NCBI RefSeq assembly: GCF_040544485.1
Contig: NZ_JBDZDV010000007.1
Coordinates: 62,001-126,000, forward strand
Length of the DNA: 64,000 nt
Reading direction: 5' to 3'
Source of the DNA: Lacicoccus halitifaciens
GTDB lineage: Bacteria; Bacillota; Bacilli; Staphylococcales; Salinicoccaceae
Every line of letters begins with the position of its first letter. The first letter of the stretch is position 1. Positions 1 through 7,678 of this stretch are shown in pieces. Both the position numbers and the translations under genes were made by a program. The notes under the pieces are model-generated. The model made no database searches. It had not been told where the DNA came from and saw only the letters and a program-made list of their open reading frames with translations.

Positions 1-365
1 TTATGGACCGCTTCCGCTTCCCGGTCTTCCAGGTCACTTAAGATGTTGTTCAATGTATAGGTGAATTGATCCGTCTTGAAGCACAGATCGATGAATGCGA
101 GCGCGGTGCTGAGTTCCGGTTCGTCACCTTTGACGACACCGAGTCCGATTTCCTTCCCGTGTCTGAGCTTCGTTTCAGTGACCCGCACTTCACCGAGGTA
201 GAACAATGAATTCTGTGCATGTTCGCGCACCTTGATCATCGTGAGTCCCTCCACCGGGCCCGAGACCGTGGTATATTCCATCTGATCTTTATGTAAGGCG
301 TAAAATTCCGCCGCTTCTTTTTTTCCGTAACGGATAAATAAGGTTGTCCATTTTTTCTTGTTCAT
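1..365 (-). CDS. phnG: Phosphonate C-P lyase subunit PhnG (3' end off window)
   Basis: An open minus-strand frame runs from ATG at 365 off the left edge, so about 121 residues are visible and the C-terminus is missing. The translation contains GPVEGLTMIKVREHA and YLGEVRVTETKLRHGKEIG. These match the conserved PhnG pattern GPETGLVMVR...FNLGEVTVTR...G.GYVLG. PhnG is a core subunit of the carbon-phosphorus lyase complex (PhnGHIJ) that attaches the phosphonate to ribose triphosphate in the cytoplasm during phosphonate use. The rest of the phn cluster should lie to the left of the window. The start ATG is preceded on its strand by GGAGG-like sequence (row 366-376). The family call is from remembered motifs and no search was run. 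Confidence 0.75.
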   Translation of the reverse strand, partial: MNKKKWTTLFIRYGKKEAAEFYALHKDQMEYTTVSGPVEGLTMIKVREHAQNSLFYLGEVRVTETKLRHGKEIGLGVVKGDEPELSTALAFIDLCFKTDQFTYTLNNILSDLEDREAEAVH

Positions 366-473
366 GTCATCCGCCTCCCTCATGAATAATGCTAACTTGT
401 TGCCAAGCTGAAAACATTTAAGAGTCTGTAAAGTATGTAAAGACTGGAATACAATCAGCGGATAACATGAAAA

Positions 474-513
474 AACGGACGCAAAATCTTTACAATGAGA
501 TTTTGCGTCCGTT
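474..513. terminator. Perfect 16-bp hairpin, oriented as a minus-strand terminator
   Basis: The arms 474-489 and 498-513 are exact reverse complements (AACGGACGCAAAATCT and its complement) around an 8-nt loop. On the minus strand the hairpin is followed by a run of T (plus-strand A-run 470-475), as in an intrinsic terminator. No minus-strand gene lies immediately upstream of it, since 620-1367 is coded on the plus strand. Its present role is therefore unclear. Confidence 0.6.
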
Positions 514-565
514 GATGATTCCATAGACACTCCATATGGGACTCAAGCTATGAAAGACAAAAATA

Positions 566-594
566 TTCTGACTTCAGTAAATTTAAGGTATAAT
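566..594 (+). promoter_or_regulatory. Sigma-A type promoter of the toxin-antitoxin pair
   Basis: A TTCTGA -35-like box (566-571) and a perfect TATAAT -10 box (589-594) are separated by 17 nt and sit about 25 nt upstream of the antitoxin start. Confidence 0.5.
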
Positions 595-619
595 GATATT
601 ATGAAAGGACGTGATTTTT

Positions 620-877
620 ATGGAATATAAAACGAAGATCACCATTCCAGAAGACATAGTGCTTTCCTTAAGAATAAGCGATGAAGATATTGTAAAAGAT
701 ATGAAACAGACACTGGCAGTGAAGTATTACAAAGAAAGAAAACTCTCCTTGGGTCAGTGTGCTGAACTTGCTGAAATGCCAAAGGAGGATTTCATCAAGT
801 TACTGTCTTCAAATGAAATCTCCATATTCAATTTTGAAGATGATGAAGAACTATTGGAAGATATCAGAAATGCGTAA
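620..877 (+). CDS. UPF0175 family antitoxin-like protein
   Basis: An 85-residue protein with a conserved UPF0175 core: an N-terminal ITIPEDI strand and a helical part with LAVKYYKERKLSLGQCAELA. This family typically precedes a PIN-like DUF3368 gene as a putative type II antitoxin that binds DNA and neutralises its partner. ATG at 620 is preferred over GTG at 611 because the AAAGGA ribosome binding site at 604-609 leaves 10 nt to the ATG but only 1 nt to the GTG. The stop overlaps the start of the next gene by 8 bp, which indicates translational coupling. Base use is more AT-rich than in the neighbours, consistent with acquisition as a mobile module. No direct toxin-antitoxin activity can be read from sequence. 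Confidence 0.75.
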   Translation: MEYKTKITIPEDIVLSLRISDEDIVKDMKQTLAVKYYKERKLSLGQCAELAEMPKEDFIKLLSSNEISIFNFEDDEELLEDIRNA

Positions 878-1367
878 AATAGTGGTGAATTCAACTCCGC
901 TGATTGCACTTAATAACATTGGACAGTTGGATTTACTTGAAAAAGTATATGGAGAAGTAATAATCCCAACGGCTGTTTATGAGGAAGTAATATTAGATGT
1001 AAAGACTGTTAAACCCAATGATTTTATTAGAGAGAGTGGCTTCATTACTATTGCTGATATAAGAAATGAAGAAGCGAAAAAATTATTTGGGACAAGCCTT
1101 CATAAAGGTGAAGTAGAAGTGATGATACTTGCAAATGAAATAAAAGCAGACCTTTGTATAATAGATGATTTATTAGCCCGAAAATATGCAAAATACCATA
1201 ATTTAAAAGTGACAGGAACTATAGGTGTAGTGTTAAAATCAAAACAGCTCGGTATAGTAGAAAACGTGAAGACATTGTTGGATGAATTGATTAATGCCGG
1301 TATGTATATTGATACAAAACTATATAGTAAAGTTCTTGAAATAGCTGAGGAAGATAACAATTCATAA
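870..1367 (+). CDS. PIN-like DUF3368 family toxin
   Basis: A 165-residue protein starting at ATG 870 inside the antitoxin stop region. The longer upstream frame is only overlap with the antitoxin. Its N-terminus, IVVNSTPLIALNNIGQLDLL, followed by VIIPTAVYEEV, is the DUF3368 signature. The later acidic pair in CIIDDLLARKYA fits the second metal-binding site of PIN ribonucleases. The first acidic residue of a standard PIN domain is Asn here, a substitution common in DUF3368, so nuclease activity is uncertain. It is coupled to the UPF0175 gene and followed by a strong terminator. Expected role: toxin half of a type II module, acting on RNA in the cytoplasm. Confidence 0.75.
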   Translation: MRKIVVNSTPLIALNNIGQLDLLEKVYGEVIIPTAVYEEVILDVKTVKPNDFIRESGFITIADIRNEEAKKLFGTSLHKGEVEVMILANEIKADLCIIDDLLARKYAKYHNLKVTGTIGVVLKSKQLGIVENVKTLLDELINAGMYIDTKLYSKVLEIAEEDNNS

Positions 1368-1376
1368 ATAAAAAAA

Positions 1377-1416
1377 ATATCCAGACCTTGATACACATCA
1401 TCAAGGATCTGGATAT
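1377..1416. terminator. Bidirectional terminator after the toxin gene
   Basis: The inverted repeat ATATCCAGA-CCTTGAT / ATCAAGG-A-TCTGGATAT has one bulged base. It is flanked by an A-run on the left and T's on the right. It can end the plus-strand toxin transcript and the minus-strand gntR transcript. Confidence 0.75.
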
Positions 1417-1460
1417 TTTAATGAAAAAAAGTCTTTTGACAGAGCAAATCAATATTACTT

Positions 1461-2207
1461 TTACTGACTTGTGATCAGTTTATGTTTGAAAAGGTCACTT
1501 CTGTAGAGGATGCGGACAAATTCGAGCTGGATGCCTCTTTCTTCATCGTGAGTATCCGTTTCGTATATGAAGAGTGGCACCAATTCATTGCACTTTAATA
1601 TTTGCTGCTCATCGATTGTCGGAAATGCCGTAGAAATGACGGATGTCTTTGATTTTAAATTTGTAAAACCTTCTTTTTGGTAATATCCGAAGACCGAATC
1701 GAGTTGATTTTTATCCCTCTCGATATCAGGCACGAACTTCTCCCGGATGTACGAAATGTGGATGGCACATGGTATATCGTAGACGATCCTGAGCCGTGCA
1801 ACTTTGAATATCCGCTCATCCGGCCCGCAGTTGATGCGGTCGTCATACAGCCGGATTTCCTCGTCGGTGACATAATCCGCATGAATCACTTCACTTCTAT
1901 ATGGAAGGTTCTGGCTTCTCATCTTTTCTGAAAAGCTGACGCGCCCCGAAATATCCAGTTCAATCGTCGGTATCTTCTTCTTGATGAAACGCCCGACCCC
2001 CTGCCTGCTTTCAACCAAGCCCATCTTCTCCATCGTGACCAGGGCATTGCGTACCTCGATCCGCTTCACCTGATATTCATCAGCGAGCGCATTTTCACTC
2101 GGCACCTTATCCCCCGGCTGCAGCGTATGGTTAATGATTTGCTCCTGCAGTGCATTCCTTATGATGTTCTCTTTAGAAATATGGAGTTCATCCACGAATA
2201 TCGTCAC
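1461..2207 (-). CDS. GntR family transcriptional regulator with UTRA domain
   Basis: A 248-residue protein with an N-terminal winged helix (about residues 12-78, with LQPGDKVPSENALADEYQV and NALVTMEKMGLVESRQGVGRFI). This is followed by a UTRA ligand-binding domain (about 90-240) ending in the typical FVRILYRSDLFKH. It belongs to the HutC/PhnF side of the GntR superfamily, whose members sense small carboxylates, amino sugars or phosphonates. The start is GTG, preceded by GAGGAAAGG. It lies 12 bp downstream of the DUF805 gene on the same strand, so the two are probably co-transcribed. Proximity to phnG makes a PhnF-like role possible but unproven. Confidence 0.85.
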   Translation of the reverse strand: MTIFVDELHISKENIIRNALQEQIINHTLQPGDKVPSENALADEYQVKRIEVRNALVTMEKMGLVESRQGVGRFIKKKIPTIELDISGRVSFSEKMRSQNLPYRSEVIHADYVTDEEIRLYDDRINCGPDERIFKVARLRIVYDIPCAIHISYIREKFVPDIERDKNQLDSVFGYYQKEGFTNLKSKTSVISTAFPTIDEQQILKCNELVPLFIYETDTHDEERGIQLEFVRILYRSDLFKHKLITSQ

Positions 2208-2219
2208 CAGACCTTTCCT

Positions 2220-2603
2220 CTATTTCCTAAGCTTATCACTCGGCAGAAGTGTCAATATGAAGCCGACTGTATTGAATAGTGCGATGACGGTGATGATGAC
2301 GGCTTTCATCCATTTTGCCACAAAATTCATGAACACGAGCGGGAGCAGCAGGAACGACAGCAGCTGCGGTAGCTGGAACCAACCTGAGACCCCTGCATCC
2401 TGGTATCGCCTCGACGTCAGGCTGATCGACGGCAGGATGGAGAGGACGCCAATGACATCCTCCAGCCGGCGCGGCAGGTTCAATGAACGTATCAACACGC
2501 TCGCCACCACCAGGGCAAAAGTCGGCAGCCAGTAATCCTTCCTTGTCGCCCTCCCCCTGAACTGGAATGTTTTCCTGAAAAAATCGTTTAAAGACTGAAT
2601 CAT
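2220..2603 (-). CDS. DUF805 family membrane protein
   Basis: A 127-residue protein with the DUF805 pattern: an N-terminal FFRKTFQFRGRATRKDYW, hydrophobic segments around residues 27-40, 78-95 and 100-117, and the internal SLTSRRYQDAGVSGWF. DUF805 proteins are small inner-membrane proteins of unknown function. The start has an excellent ribosome binding site (GGGGAGG, 7 nt upstream). It precedes gntR in the same transcription unit. Confidence 0.8.
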   Translation of the reverse strand: MIQSLNDFFRKTFQFRGRATRKDYWLPTFALVVASVLIRSLNLPRRLEDVIGVLSILPSISLTSRRYQDAGVSGWFQLPQLLSFLLLPLVFMNFVAKWMKAVIITVIALFNTVGFILTLLPSDKLRK

Positions 2604-2639
2604 GTTATATCCTCCCCTTTGAAGTTCTCTTCCCCTTCA

Positions 2640-2657
2640 ATTATACAGAACAAGTTC
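2640..2657 (-). promoter_or_regulatory. Promoter and candidate operator of DUF805-gntR
   Basis: On the minus strand a TATAAT box (2640-2645) lies about 37 nt upstream of the DUF805 start. Next to it, inside the likely promoter, is a perfect palindrome GAACAAGTTC (2648-2657). It could be the site through which the downstream GntR regulator controls its own operon. No clear -35 box was found. Confidence 0.3.
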
Positions 2658-2769
2658 CTGTTTTTTCATCTGGGCTTTTATTTTACAATATATTTACTGA
2701 AAACACGAAAGTTATATTGTAATTTTATATTGAAAACGTTATTTTCGAGCACATTGACAAATTATCACC

Positions 2770-2797
2770 TTGATAAGTTCGTGTTTTATGTTAATAT
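2770..2797 (+). promoter_or_regulatory. Promoter of the xpt-pbuX operon
   Basis: TTGATA (2770-2775), a 16-nt spacer and TAATAT (2792-2797) lie directly upstream of the purine riboswitch. Confidence 0.5.
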
Positions 2798-2816
2798 AAG
2801 TATCAATAAAATCAAA

Positions 2817-2895
2817 TTACACTCATATAATCGCAGTGATATGGTCTGCAAGTTTCTACCGGGAAGCCTTAAAGTTCCCGACTATGGGTGGGTAA
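2817..2895 (+). ncRNA. Guanine-type purine riboswitch aptamer
   Basis: The three-way junction elements of the purine riboswitch are all present: CTCATATAATCGCAG, then ATATGG, AAGTTTCTACCGGG and the 3' CCGACTATGGGT. P1 forms between about 2817-2826 and 2884-2895. The specificity base before TATGGG is C, which pairs with guanine, hypoxanthine or xanthine. Adenine switches have U here. It should shut down xpt-pbuX when guanine is high, through the terminator that follows. Confidence 0.93.
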
Positions 2896-2912
2896 CTGCC
2901 GTGGTCTGTCTG

Positions 2913-2958
2913 CACCCGGAGTGTGCTCATCTCATGATGAAACGCTCCGGGTGTTTTT
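2913..2958 (+). terminator. Riboswitch-controlled terminator
   Basis: The stem CACCCGGAGTGT (2913-2924) with ACGCTCCGGGTG (2942-2953) is followed by TTTTTT. It lies just before the xpt start and acts as the expression platform of the guanine riboswitch. Confidence 0.9.
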
Positions 2959-2982
2959 TAAATATACGAATGAGGTGTCATT

Positions 2983-3567
2983 GTGGAATTACTGAAGGAC
3001 AGAATCATCAAAGACGGTACGGCATTATCGGAAACGGTTTTGAAGGTGGATCAGTTTTTGAATCATCAGATCGATCCGGTGCTTATGGTGGAGATCGGGA
3101 AAGAATTCAAAACACGGTTCGAAGGTGTGAAAATCGATAAAATACTGACGCTGGAATCATCCGGCATCGCGCCGAGCGTCATGACGGGACTTGAGCTGTC
3201 CGTACCCGTCGTATTCGCCCGGAAGCGGAAATCGCTTACGCTGACCGACGGCCTTCTGACGGCGGATGTCTACTCCTATACAAAGCAGGAGACGAACAAT
3301 ATCGCGGTCGCAGAAAAGTTCATACAGCCGGGAGACAACGTGCTCATCATCGATGACTTCCTCGCAAACGGCGAAGCCGCGAACGCACTCATACATATCG
3401 TCAAAAAAGCGGAGGCCACAGTCGCAGGCGTCGGCATCGTCATTGAAAAATCATTCCAAAAAGGCGGCCACGAACTCCGCGATGCCGGTTACCGTGTGGA
3501 GTCGCTCGCGCGCATACAGTCACTCGGTGCGGGGGAAATAAAGTTCATGGATGAGGTGAGAAACTGA
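2983..3567 (+). CDS. xpt: Xanthine phosphoribosyltransferase
   Basis: A 194-residue cytoplasmic enzyme converting xanthine and PRPP to XMP in purine salvage. The phosphoribosyl-binding loop VLIIDDFLANGEA is at about residues 122-134, and the family signature LESSGIAPSVMTGLELSVPVVFARK is at about 58-82. Length matches Xpt of Bacillus and Staphylococcus. The start is GTG at 2983, preceded by GAGG. Its stop overlaps the pbuX start (TGATG), so import and salvage are translationally coupled. Both are controlled by the upstream guanine riboswitch. Confidence 0.95.
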   Translation: MELLKDRIIKDGTALSETVLKVDQFLNHQIDPVLMVEIGKEFKTRFEGVKIDKILTLESSGIAPSVMTGLELSVPVVFARKRKSLTLTDGLLTADVYSYTKQETNNIAVAEKFIQPGDNVLIIDDFLANGEAANALIHIVKKAEATVAGVGIVIEKSFQKGGHELRDAGYRVESLARIQSLGAGEIKFMDEVRN

Positions 3568-4889
3568 TGCAGCTGTCCAAAACGAAGCAGCTTTCACTCG
3601 GCCTCCAGCATGTTCTCGCGATGTATGCAGGTGCGGTCGTCGTGCCGCTCCTAGTAGGCAGCGCCCTCGGACTGACAGCCGCACAGCTCACCTACCTGAT
3701 TGCCATCGATATCATGATGTGCGGCGTCGCGACGATCCTGCAGGTATGGAAAAAGAAATTCTCAGGCATCGGCCTTCCTGTCGTGCTCGGTTGTACATTC
3801 ACCGCTGTCGGTCCAATGATCGCCATCGGCAATACTTACGGTATACCGGCGATTTACGGAGCGATCCTCACAGCAGGACTCTTCGTTATTCTGATCGGCT
3901 CGTTCTTCAGCAGACTGGTGAGACTCTTCCCGCCGGTCGTCACAGGAGCAGTCGTCCTCATCATCGGTGTCACTCTCGTGCCGGTCGCGATGAATGACAT
4001 CGCCGGCGGACAGGGCAGTGCAGATTACGGCTCGATGACCAACCTGATGCTCGGCTTCGGTACACTTGCCGTCATACTGATCCTTTTCAGGTTCGGCAAA
4101 GGGTTCCTCAAATCGATTGCGATACTGTCAGGCATCATCATCGGCACCGTGGTGGCAGGATTCATGGGCATGGTCGATTTCAGTGCAGTCGGTGAAGCGT
4201 CATGGTTCCATCTGCCGCAGGTCTTTTATTTCGGGACACCTGAATTCCACCTGATACCAATACTTACAATGATGCTTGTCGTGACGGTCGGCCTCGTCGA
4301 AGCGACAGGAGTATACTTCGCCCTCGGCGACATCACGGATAAGAAAGTGGAAGGCGACGACTTGAAGAGGGGATACCGCGCAGAAGGCATCGCCATCATC
4401 CTCGGCGGACTGGTCAATGCATTCCCCTACACGACTTATTCGCAGAACGTCGGCCTCGTGCAGCTGTCCGGGGTTAAAAGCAACCAGATCATCTATATCG
4501 CAGGCGGGATGCTCATCCTGCTCGGCCTCGTCCCTAAAATCGGGGCCATCACAATCGCAATCCCGACACCCGTCCTCGGTGGCGCGATGCTCGCCATGTT
4601 CGGCATGGTCATCGCCTACGGCATCAAGATGCTCAGCCGCGTCGATTTCAGCGACCAGAGGAACCTGATGATTGTTGCGATATCCGTCGGCATGGGCCTC
4701 GGCGTGACCGTCGTCCCTGAAATGTTCGCGATCGTCCCTGAAAACCTGAAGGTGATCACAGAAAGCGGCATCGTCATGGGCAGCACCACCGCCATCGTCC
4801 TGAACTTCATCTACCATATCGGTGATATGGGCTACATGAAATCAAGGAAGAAGGTGGAGACACCGATTGGTGAACAAGTGACCGAATAA
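3567..4889 (+). CDS. pbuX: Xanthine permease (NCS2 family)
   Basis: A 440-residue polytopic membrane protein of the nucleobase:cation symporter-2 family. Visible family segments are LGLQHVLAMYAGAVVVPLLVG near the N-terminus and FPYTTYSQNVGLVQLSGV at about residues 287-304, the NCS2 substrate-site motif. It imports xanthine, probably with protons. It is the second gene of the riboswitch operon and is followed by a strong bidirectional terminator. A large antisense frame inside it is only a coding shadow. Confidence 0.93.
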   Translation: MQLSKTKQLSLGLQHVLAMYAGAVVVPLLVGSALGLTAAQLTYLIAIDIMMCGVATILQVWKKKFSGIGLPVVLGCTFTAVGPMIAIGNTYGIPAIYGAILTAGLFVILIGSFFSRLVRLFPPVVTGAVVLIIGVTLVPVAMNDIAGGQGSADYGSMTNLMLGFGTLAVILILFRFGKGFLKSIAILSGIIIGTVVAGFMGMVDFSAVGEASWFHLPQVFYFGTPEFHLIPILTMMLVVTVGLVEATGVYFALGDITDKKVEGDDLKRGYRAEGIAIILGGLVNAFPYTTYSQNVGLVQLSGVKSNQIIYIAGGMLILLGLVPKIGAITIAIPTPVLGGAMLAMFGMVIAYGIKMLSRVDFSDQRNLMIVAISVGMGLGVTVVPEMFAIVPENLKVITESGIVMGSTTAIVLNFIYHIGDMGYMKSRKKVETPIGEQVTE

Positions 4890-4892
4890 ATA

Positions 4893-4931
4893 AAAAAGAC
4901 ATCAGTCTGAATTACAGACTGATGTCTTTTT
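4893..4931. terminator. Bidirectional terminator between pbuX and the ATP-grasp locus
   Basis: A near-perfect 17-bp stem (AAAAAGACATCAGTCTG and its complement) with a 5-nt loop has A-runs and T-runs on both sides. It separates the convergent pbuX and first ATP-grasp gene. Confidence 0.9.
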
Positions 4932-4942
4932 TGCTGCAATCA

Positions 4943-6469
4943 TTATAGAGGACTGCCTTTTTTCACGTCGGCAAGCTCCTTTTTCAGGGCTTCAATTTCT
5001 TTCCGCATGTCCATATTCTCTCTCCTCAGGCGGTTGAGAGGGATGGATGCCGTTTCCGGAATTTCAAACTTATACATCAGCAGCGAGTCCCATTCGTTCT
5101 GGGCTGTAACTGTAATATCCAGCTTAGGGGCAATTTTCATGAGTTCCTGTAAAAATGATGTCAGATGTTTCGTCGTCCCGGCGACCACCATCTTCGCCCT
5201 ATCTTTCCCAAGCATCCTTATATTCCCGCCAAGCCTGTGACCAGCTGCCGAATTGAACAGGACAGTGCGGTAAAAGTTAATATTGCCTTTCAGCTCCAGG
5301 TGGACATTTTCAACCTTGCTCTTCGGAAGCGGCGGCAATATGACTTCCTTCACTATGCCTTTTTTAAGGAAGCGGAAGATCTCATCGAAGTCGAAAGTGA
5401 AGTATTCATTGATGCCGGTGTCGATTGATGCCGTCTCGGGAAAATAGTAATCGACGATTTTCTTTGCGACATCCCTTGATTCCCCGTAAATCGGGAACAT
5501 ATGGCCGCCGAGGTCCGGCCTGCAGTTGATTTCAAGCACTTTATTGACATCCTTCTCCGGATCCCTGATGATATCGACACCGCCCATGTTCATACCGGGT
5601 ATGCTCTTCACCGCGTTGACTGCGGTCATTTTATAATCCTCGGTGACTTCATCGGTGATATCCACCGTGTCCGCCGCATTGCTTGCGAATGTACTGTCCG
5701 TCAGGTTGATTTTTTCACCTTTCCCAAGTACAGAATCAAGATTGTAACCATGACGGCCGATGTAATCAATGAGCGCGTCATCCATTTTTATTTGGCTGTT
5801 GCTCAAGTGCGGATTCAATTTACGCCGTTGATTCTTAAGTTCTATCAGCTGCCTGATGGTATGCCCGCCGTCCCCTTCAATATGGGCAGGAATCCGCTTG
5901 AACGCAGCAATCATTTCATTTTCAATGACATAGGCCCGCGTATCGAACCCCTCTGCATGACGCTCCACGATGATTTCAGTGTAGCCCAGTTCACCGTGGA
6001 TATGTTCCAACGCTTCGGCCAGTGACGCCCTGTCCTTGAGGTTCGTCCGCACCCCGATCGCAAGGCTCGCGTGTGCCGGTTTGACGATCACCGGATAGCC
6101 GATTGATTCCGCATATTCCAAAGCTTCCCCAAAATCATTATTTTGAATGGAGATGACTTTACCCTCCGGCACCGAAACACCCGCTGCAGCCAGATGCTGC
6201 TTCGTCAGTTCCTTGCTTTTACCGATCTGCCTTGCCTCTTTTGCGACCTTGTCGCCGAGGGACAGCTGGAACCTGTATTCCCGGCCTCCGTACGACAGCT
6301 TATGCCGAATCTTGATGCGGTTCTTCACGTACACCGTCATGAACCTCACTTCAATCCCCCGCCGCCATGCTTCGAGTGTCATCCTGTACATGCTGATGCT
6401 TGCCCCCTGCGCTTCCACAGGATGGTTCAGCATGATGTTTTCATAAATATCAAGTGCTTTCAATGCCAT
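4943..6469 (-). CDS. ATP-grasp ligase 1, cyanophycin synthetase-like
   Basis: A 508-residue protein. The N-terminal domain (1-90) contains LEAWRRG (32-38), shared with most paralogues here. The ATP-grasp domain (about 85-345) has VPEG at 100-103, the ATP-binding Lys130 in VIVKPAHASLAIGV, and the metal-binding LEINCRPDLGGH (312-323, Glu313 and Asn315). The closing FP..GESRDVAKKIVDYYFPET resembles the end of the cyanophycin synthetase ATP-grasp domain. Residues 390-465 look like a degenerate acylphosphatase fold: Arg401 is kept, but Met stands at the Asn position. A short coiled coil ends the protein without the SWKxTxPLR tail. Expected chemistry is ATP-dependent carboxylate-amine ligation; the substrate is unknown. 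Closest paralogue is the gene at 14607. Ribosome binding site AGAGGAGA. Confidence 0.8.
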   Translation of the reverse strand: MALKALDIYENIMLNHPVEAQGASISMYRMTLEAWRRGIEVRFMTVYVKNRIKIRHKLSYGGREYRFQLSLGDKVAKEARQIGKSKELTKQHLAAAGVSVPEGKVISIQNNDFGEALEYAESIGYPVIVKPAHASLAIGVRTNLKDRASLAEALEHIHGELGYTEIIVERHAEGFDTRAYVIENEMIAAFKRIPAHIEGDGGHTIRQLIELKNQRRKLNPHLSNSQIKMDDALIDYIGRHGYNLDSVLGKGEKINLTDSTFASNAADTVDITDEVTEDYKMTAVNAVKSIPGMNMGGVDIIRDPEKDVNKVLEINCRPDLGGHMFPIYGESRDVAKKIVDYYFPETASIDTGINEYFTFDFDEIFRFLKKGIVKEVILPPLPKSKVENVHLELKGNINFYRTVLFNSAAGHRLGGNIRMLGKDRAKMVVAGTTKHLTSFLQELMKIAPKLDITVTAQNEWDSLLMYKFEIPETASIPLNRLRRENMDMRKEIEALKKELADVKKGSPL

Positions 6470-6621
6470 GAAAAATCTCCTCTTTCCCCTTATGTACCTT
6501 ATAATGAATTATATACGTAATCCTCCGAACGTTTCAATTTATATATGGAAGGGAATCGTTACGAAAAGATTCAAACGGATAAACGGCATCGTAAAAGTGA
6601 ATTGAAAAAGGAGTATATCAA

Positions 6622-7089
6622 ATGAAGATGTATACTTTGACACGTCATCAGAAATTACCCGTCACCCCGGAAGAAGCGTGGTCCTTCTTCTCCAACCCGC
6701 AGAACCTTGAGGAAATCACCCCGGGGGACATGCCATTCAAGATGATTGGCGAGGACTTCCCCGGCATGTATGCCGGCATGATCATACAATATAATATCGA
6801 ACCTTTCCCGAAGTTTCCCGTCAAATGGATCACCGAGATCACACATGTGGAAGAAGGTAGATATTTTGTTGATGAACAGCGCTTCGGCCCGTTCAAATTC
6901 TGGCACCACCAGCACCATTTCCGCGAGATTGAAGGCGGTGTGGAAATCATCGATACAGTGAACTATATCCTCCCGTTCCAGATCATCGGCCGCGCCGCCC
7001 ACAAGCTGATGGTGGAAAAGCGACTCGAGGAAATCTTCGACTTCAGGCAGAAGACGCTGAAAGAGGCTTTCGGGGAATTGGAAGGTTGA
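6622..7089 (+). CDS. SRPBCC (START-like) ligand-binding protein
   Basis: A 155-residue protein with the SRPBCC pattern: an N-terminal strand TRHQKLPVTPEEAWSFFSNP, a central EPFPKFPVKWITEITHVEEG and a long C-terminal helix LEEIFDFRQKTLKEAF. Such proteins form a hydrophobic pocket; the ligand here is unknown. The gene is on the opposite strand to the ATP-grasp genes on both sides, is divergent from ligase 1, and is followed by the hmoB-like gene. It is probably an independent cytoplasmic protein inserted in, or left within, the surface-polymer locus. Confidence 0.75.
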   Translation: MKMYTLTRHQKLPVTPEEAWSFFSNPQNLEEITPGDMPFKMIGEDFPGMYAGMIIQYNIEPFPKFPVKWITEITHVEEGRYFVDEQRFGPFKFWHHQHHFREIEGGVEIIDTVNYILPFQIIGRAAHKLMVEKRLEEIFDFRQKTLKEAFGELEG

Positions 7090-7127
7090 ATTAACATCAT
7101 CTATTATAATTTTGGAGGCTGAACGTC

Positions 7128-7574
7128 ATTATTATCACTCTTAAACAAAACGACAATGAAGATACGATCGAAGTAAAAGAAGAAGGCACAAACATTCAAA
7201 TCGGCGATGACCAGTACGAAATCATCGACCAGTCCGGCAGACTGGAAAACAGCGGCACCATCGTCCTGAACTGCATCCCCGTCAAACCCGCAGGACGGGA
7301 GAAATTTGAAGAAAGATTTCTAAACCGCCCGAAGAAGATTGAAAATGAAGAAGGCTTTAAAGCCATAAGAGTTTCCCGTCCGCTTGACAGTGACATCTAT
7401 ATCGTCCTGACCCAATGGGCATCTGAAGAGGCGTTCAGGAATTGGCAAGACTCCGAAGCCTACTCACATGCACACAAAAAACGAGGGACAGACAAAGGTC
7501 TCGACCGTGATGAGAGTGTGCTGAAATCGAAACCTTATCATGAGGTTTATGACATTTCAGAAAAAGCGCTATAA
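7128..7574 (+). CDS. hmoB: HmoB-like heme-degrading monooxygenase, apparent ATT start
   Basis: The plus-strand frame ending at TAA 7572-7574 encodes about 148 residues with a C-terminal antibiotic-biosynthesis-monooxygenase domain. The IsdG-type triad is visible: Asn in IVLNCIPV, Trp in FRNWQDSEAY and His in SHAHKK. The Trp and His are ten residues apart, as in IsdG. KAIRVSRPLDSDIYIVLTQW is very like Bacillus HmoB. The frame contains no ATG, GTG or TTG near its 5' end. A strong GGAGG (7114-7118) points to ATT at 7128 (9-nt spacing) or 7131. It should cleave heme and release iron in the cytoplasm. The short N-terminal extension also fits HmoB. Function is fairly sure, the start is not. Confidence 0.7.
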   Translation: MIITLKQNDNEDTIEVKEEGTNIQIGDDQYEIIDQSGRLENSGTIVLNCIPVKPAGREKFEERFLNRPKKIENEEGFKAIRVSRPLDSDIYIVLTQWASEEAFRNWQDSEAYSHAHKKRGTDKGLDRDESVLKSKPYHEVYDISEKAL

Positions 7575-7637
7575 TGAAAGATGCTTATACAAAGGGTGTG
7601 ATATATCTTTGAATAAAGAGCCTCATCTATATGAAAT

Positions 7638-7667
7638 GTCCCGTAAACTCTTTATTGTTTACGGGAC
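7638..7667. terminator. Terminator after the hmoB-like gene
   Basis: A perfect 11-bp stem (GTCCCGTAAAC with GTTTACGGGAC) and an 8-nt loop are followed by a T-rich stretch ending TTTTT. It lies between convergent hmoB and ATP-grasp ligase 2. Confidence 0.85.
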
Positions 7668-7678
7668 GTTTACACTTT

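Noticed and set aside
2619..3140. 173-residue frame across the xpt leader
   Set aside because: It overlaps the promoter, riboswitch aptamer and terminator and runs into xpt in another frame.
7128..7574. Pseudogene because no standard start codon exists
   Set aside because: The frame is intact with all catalytic residues, a strong GGAGG and a terminator, so a non-standard ATT start is more likely than decay.
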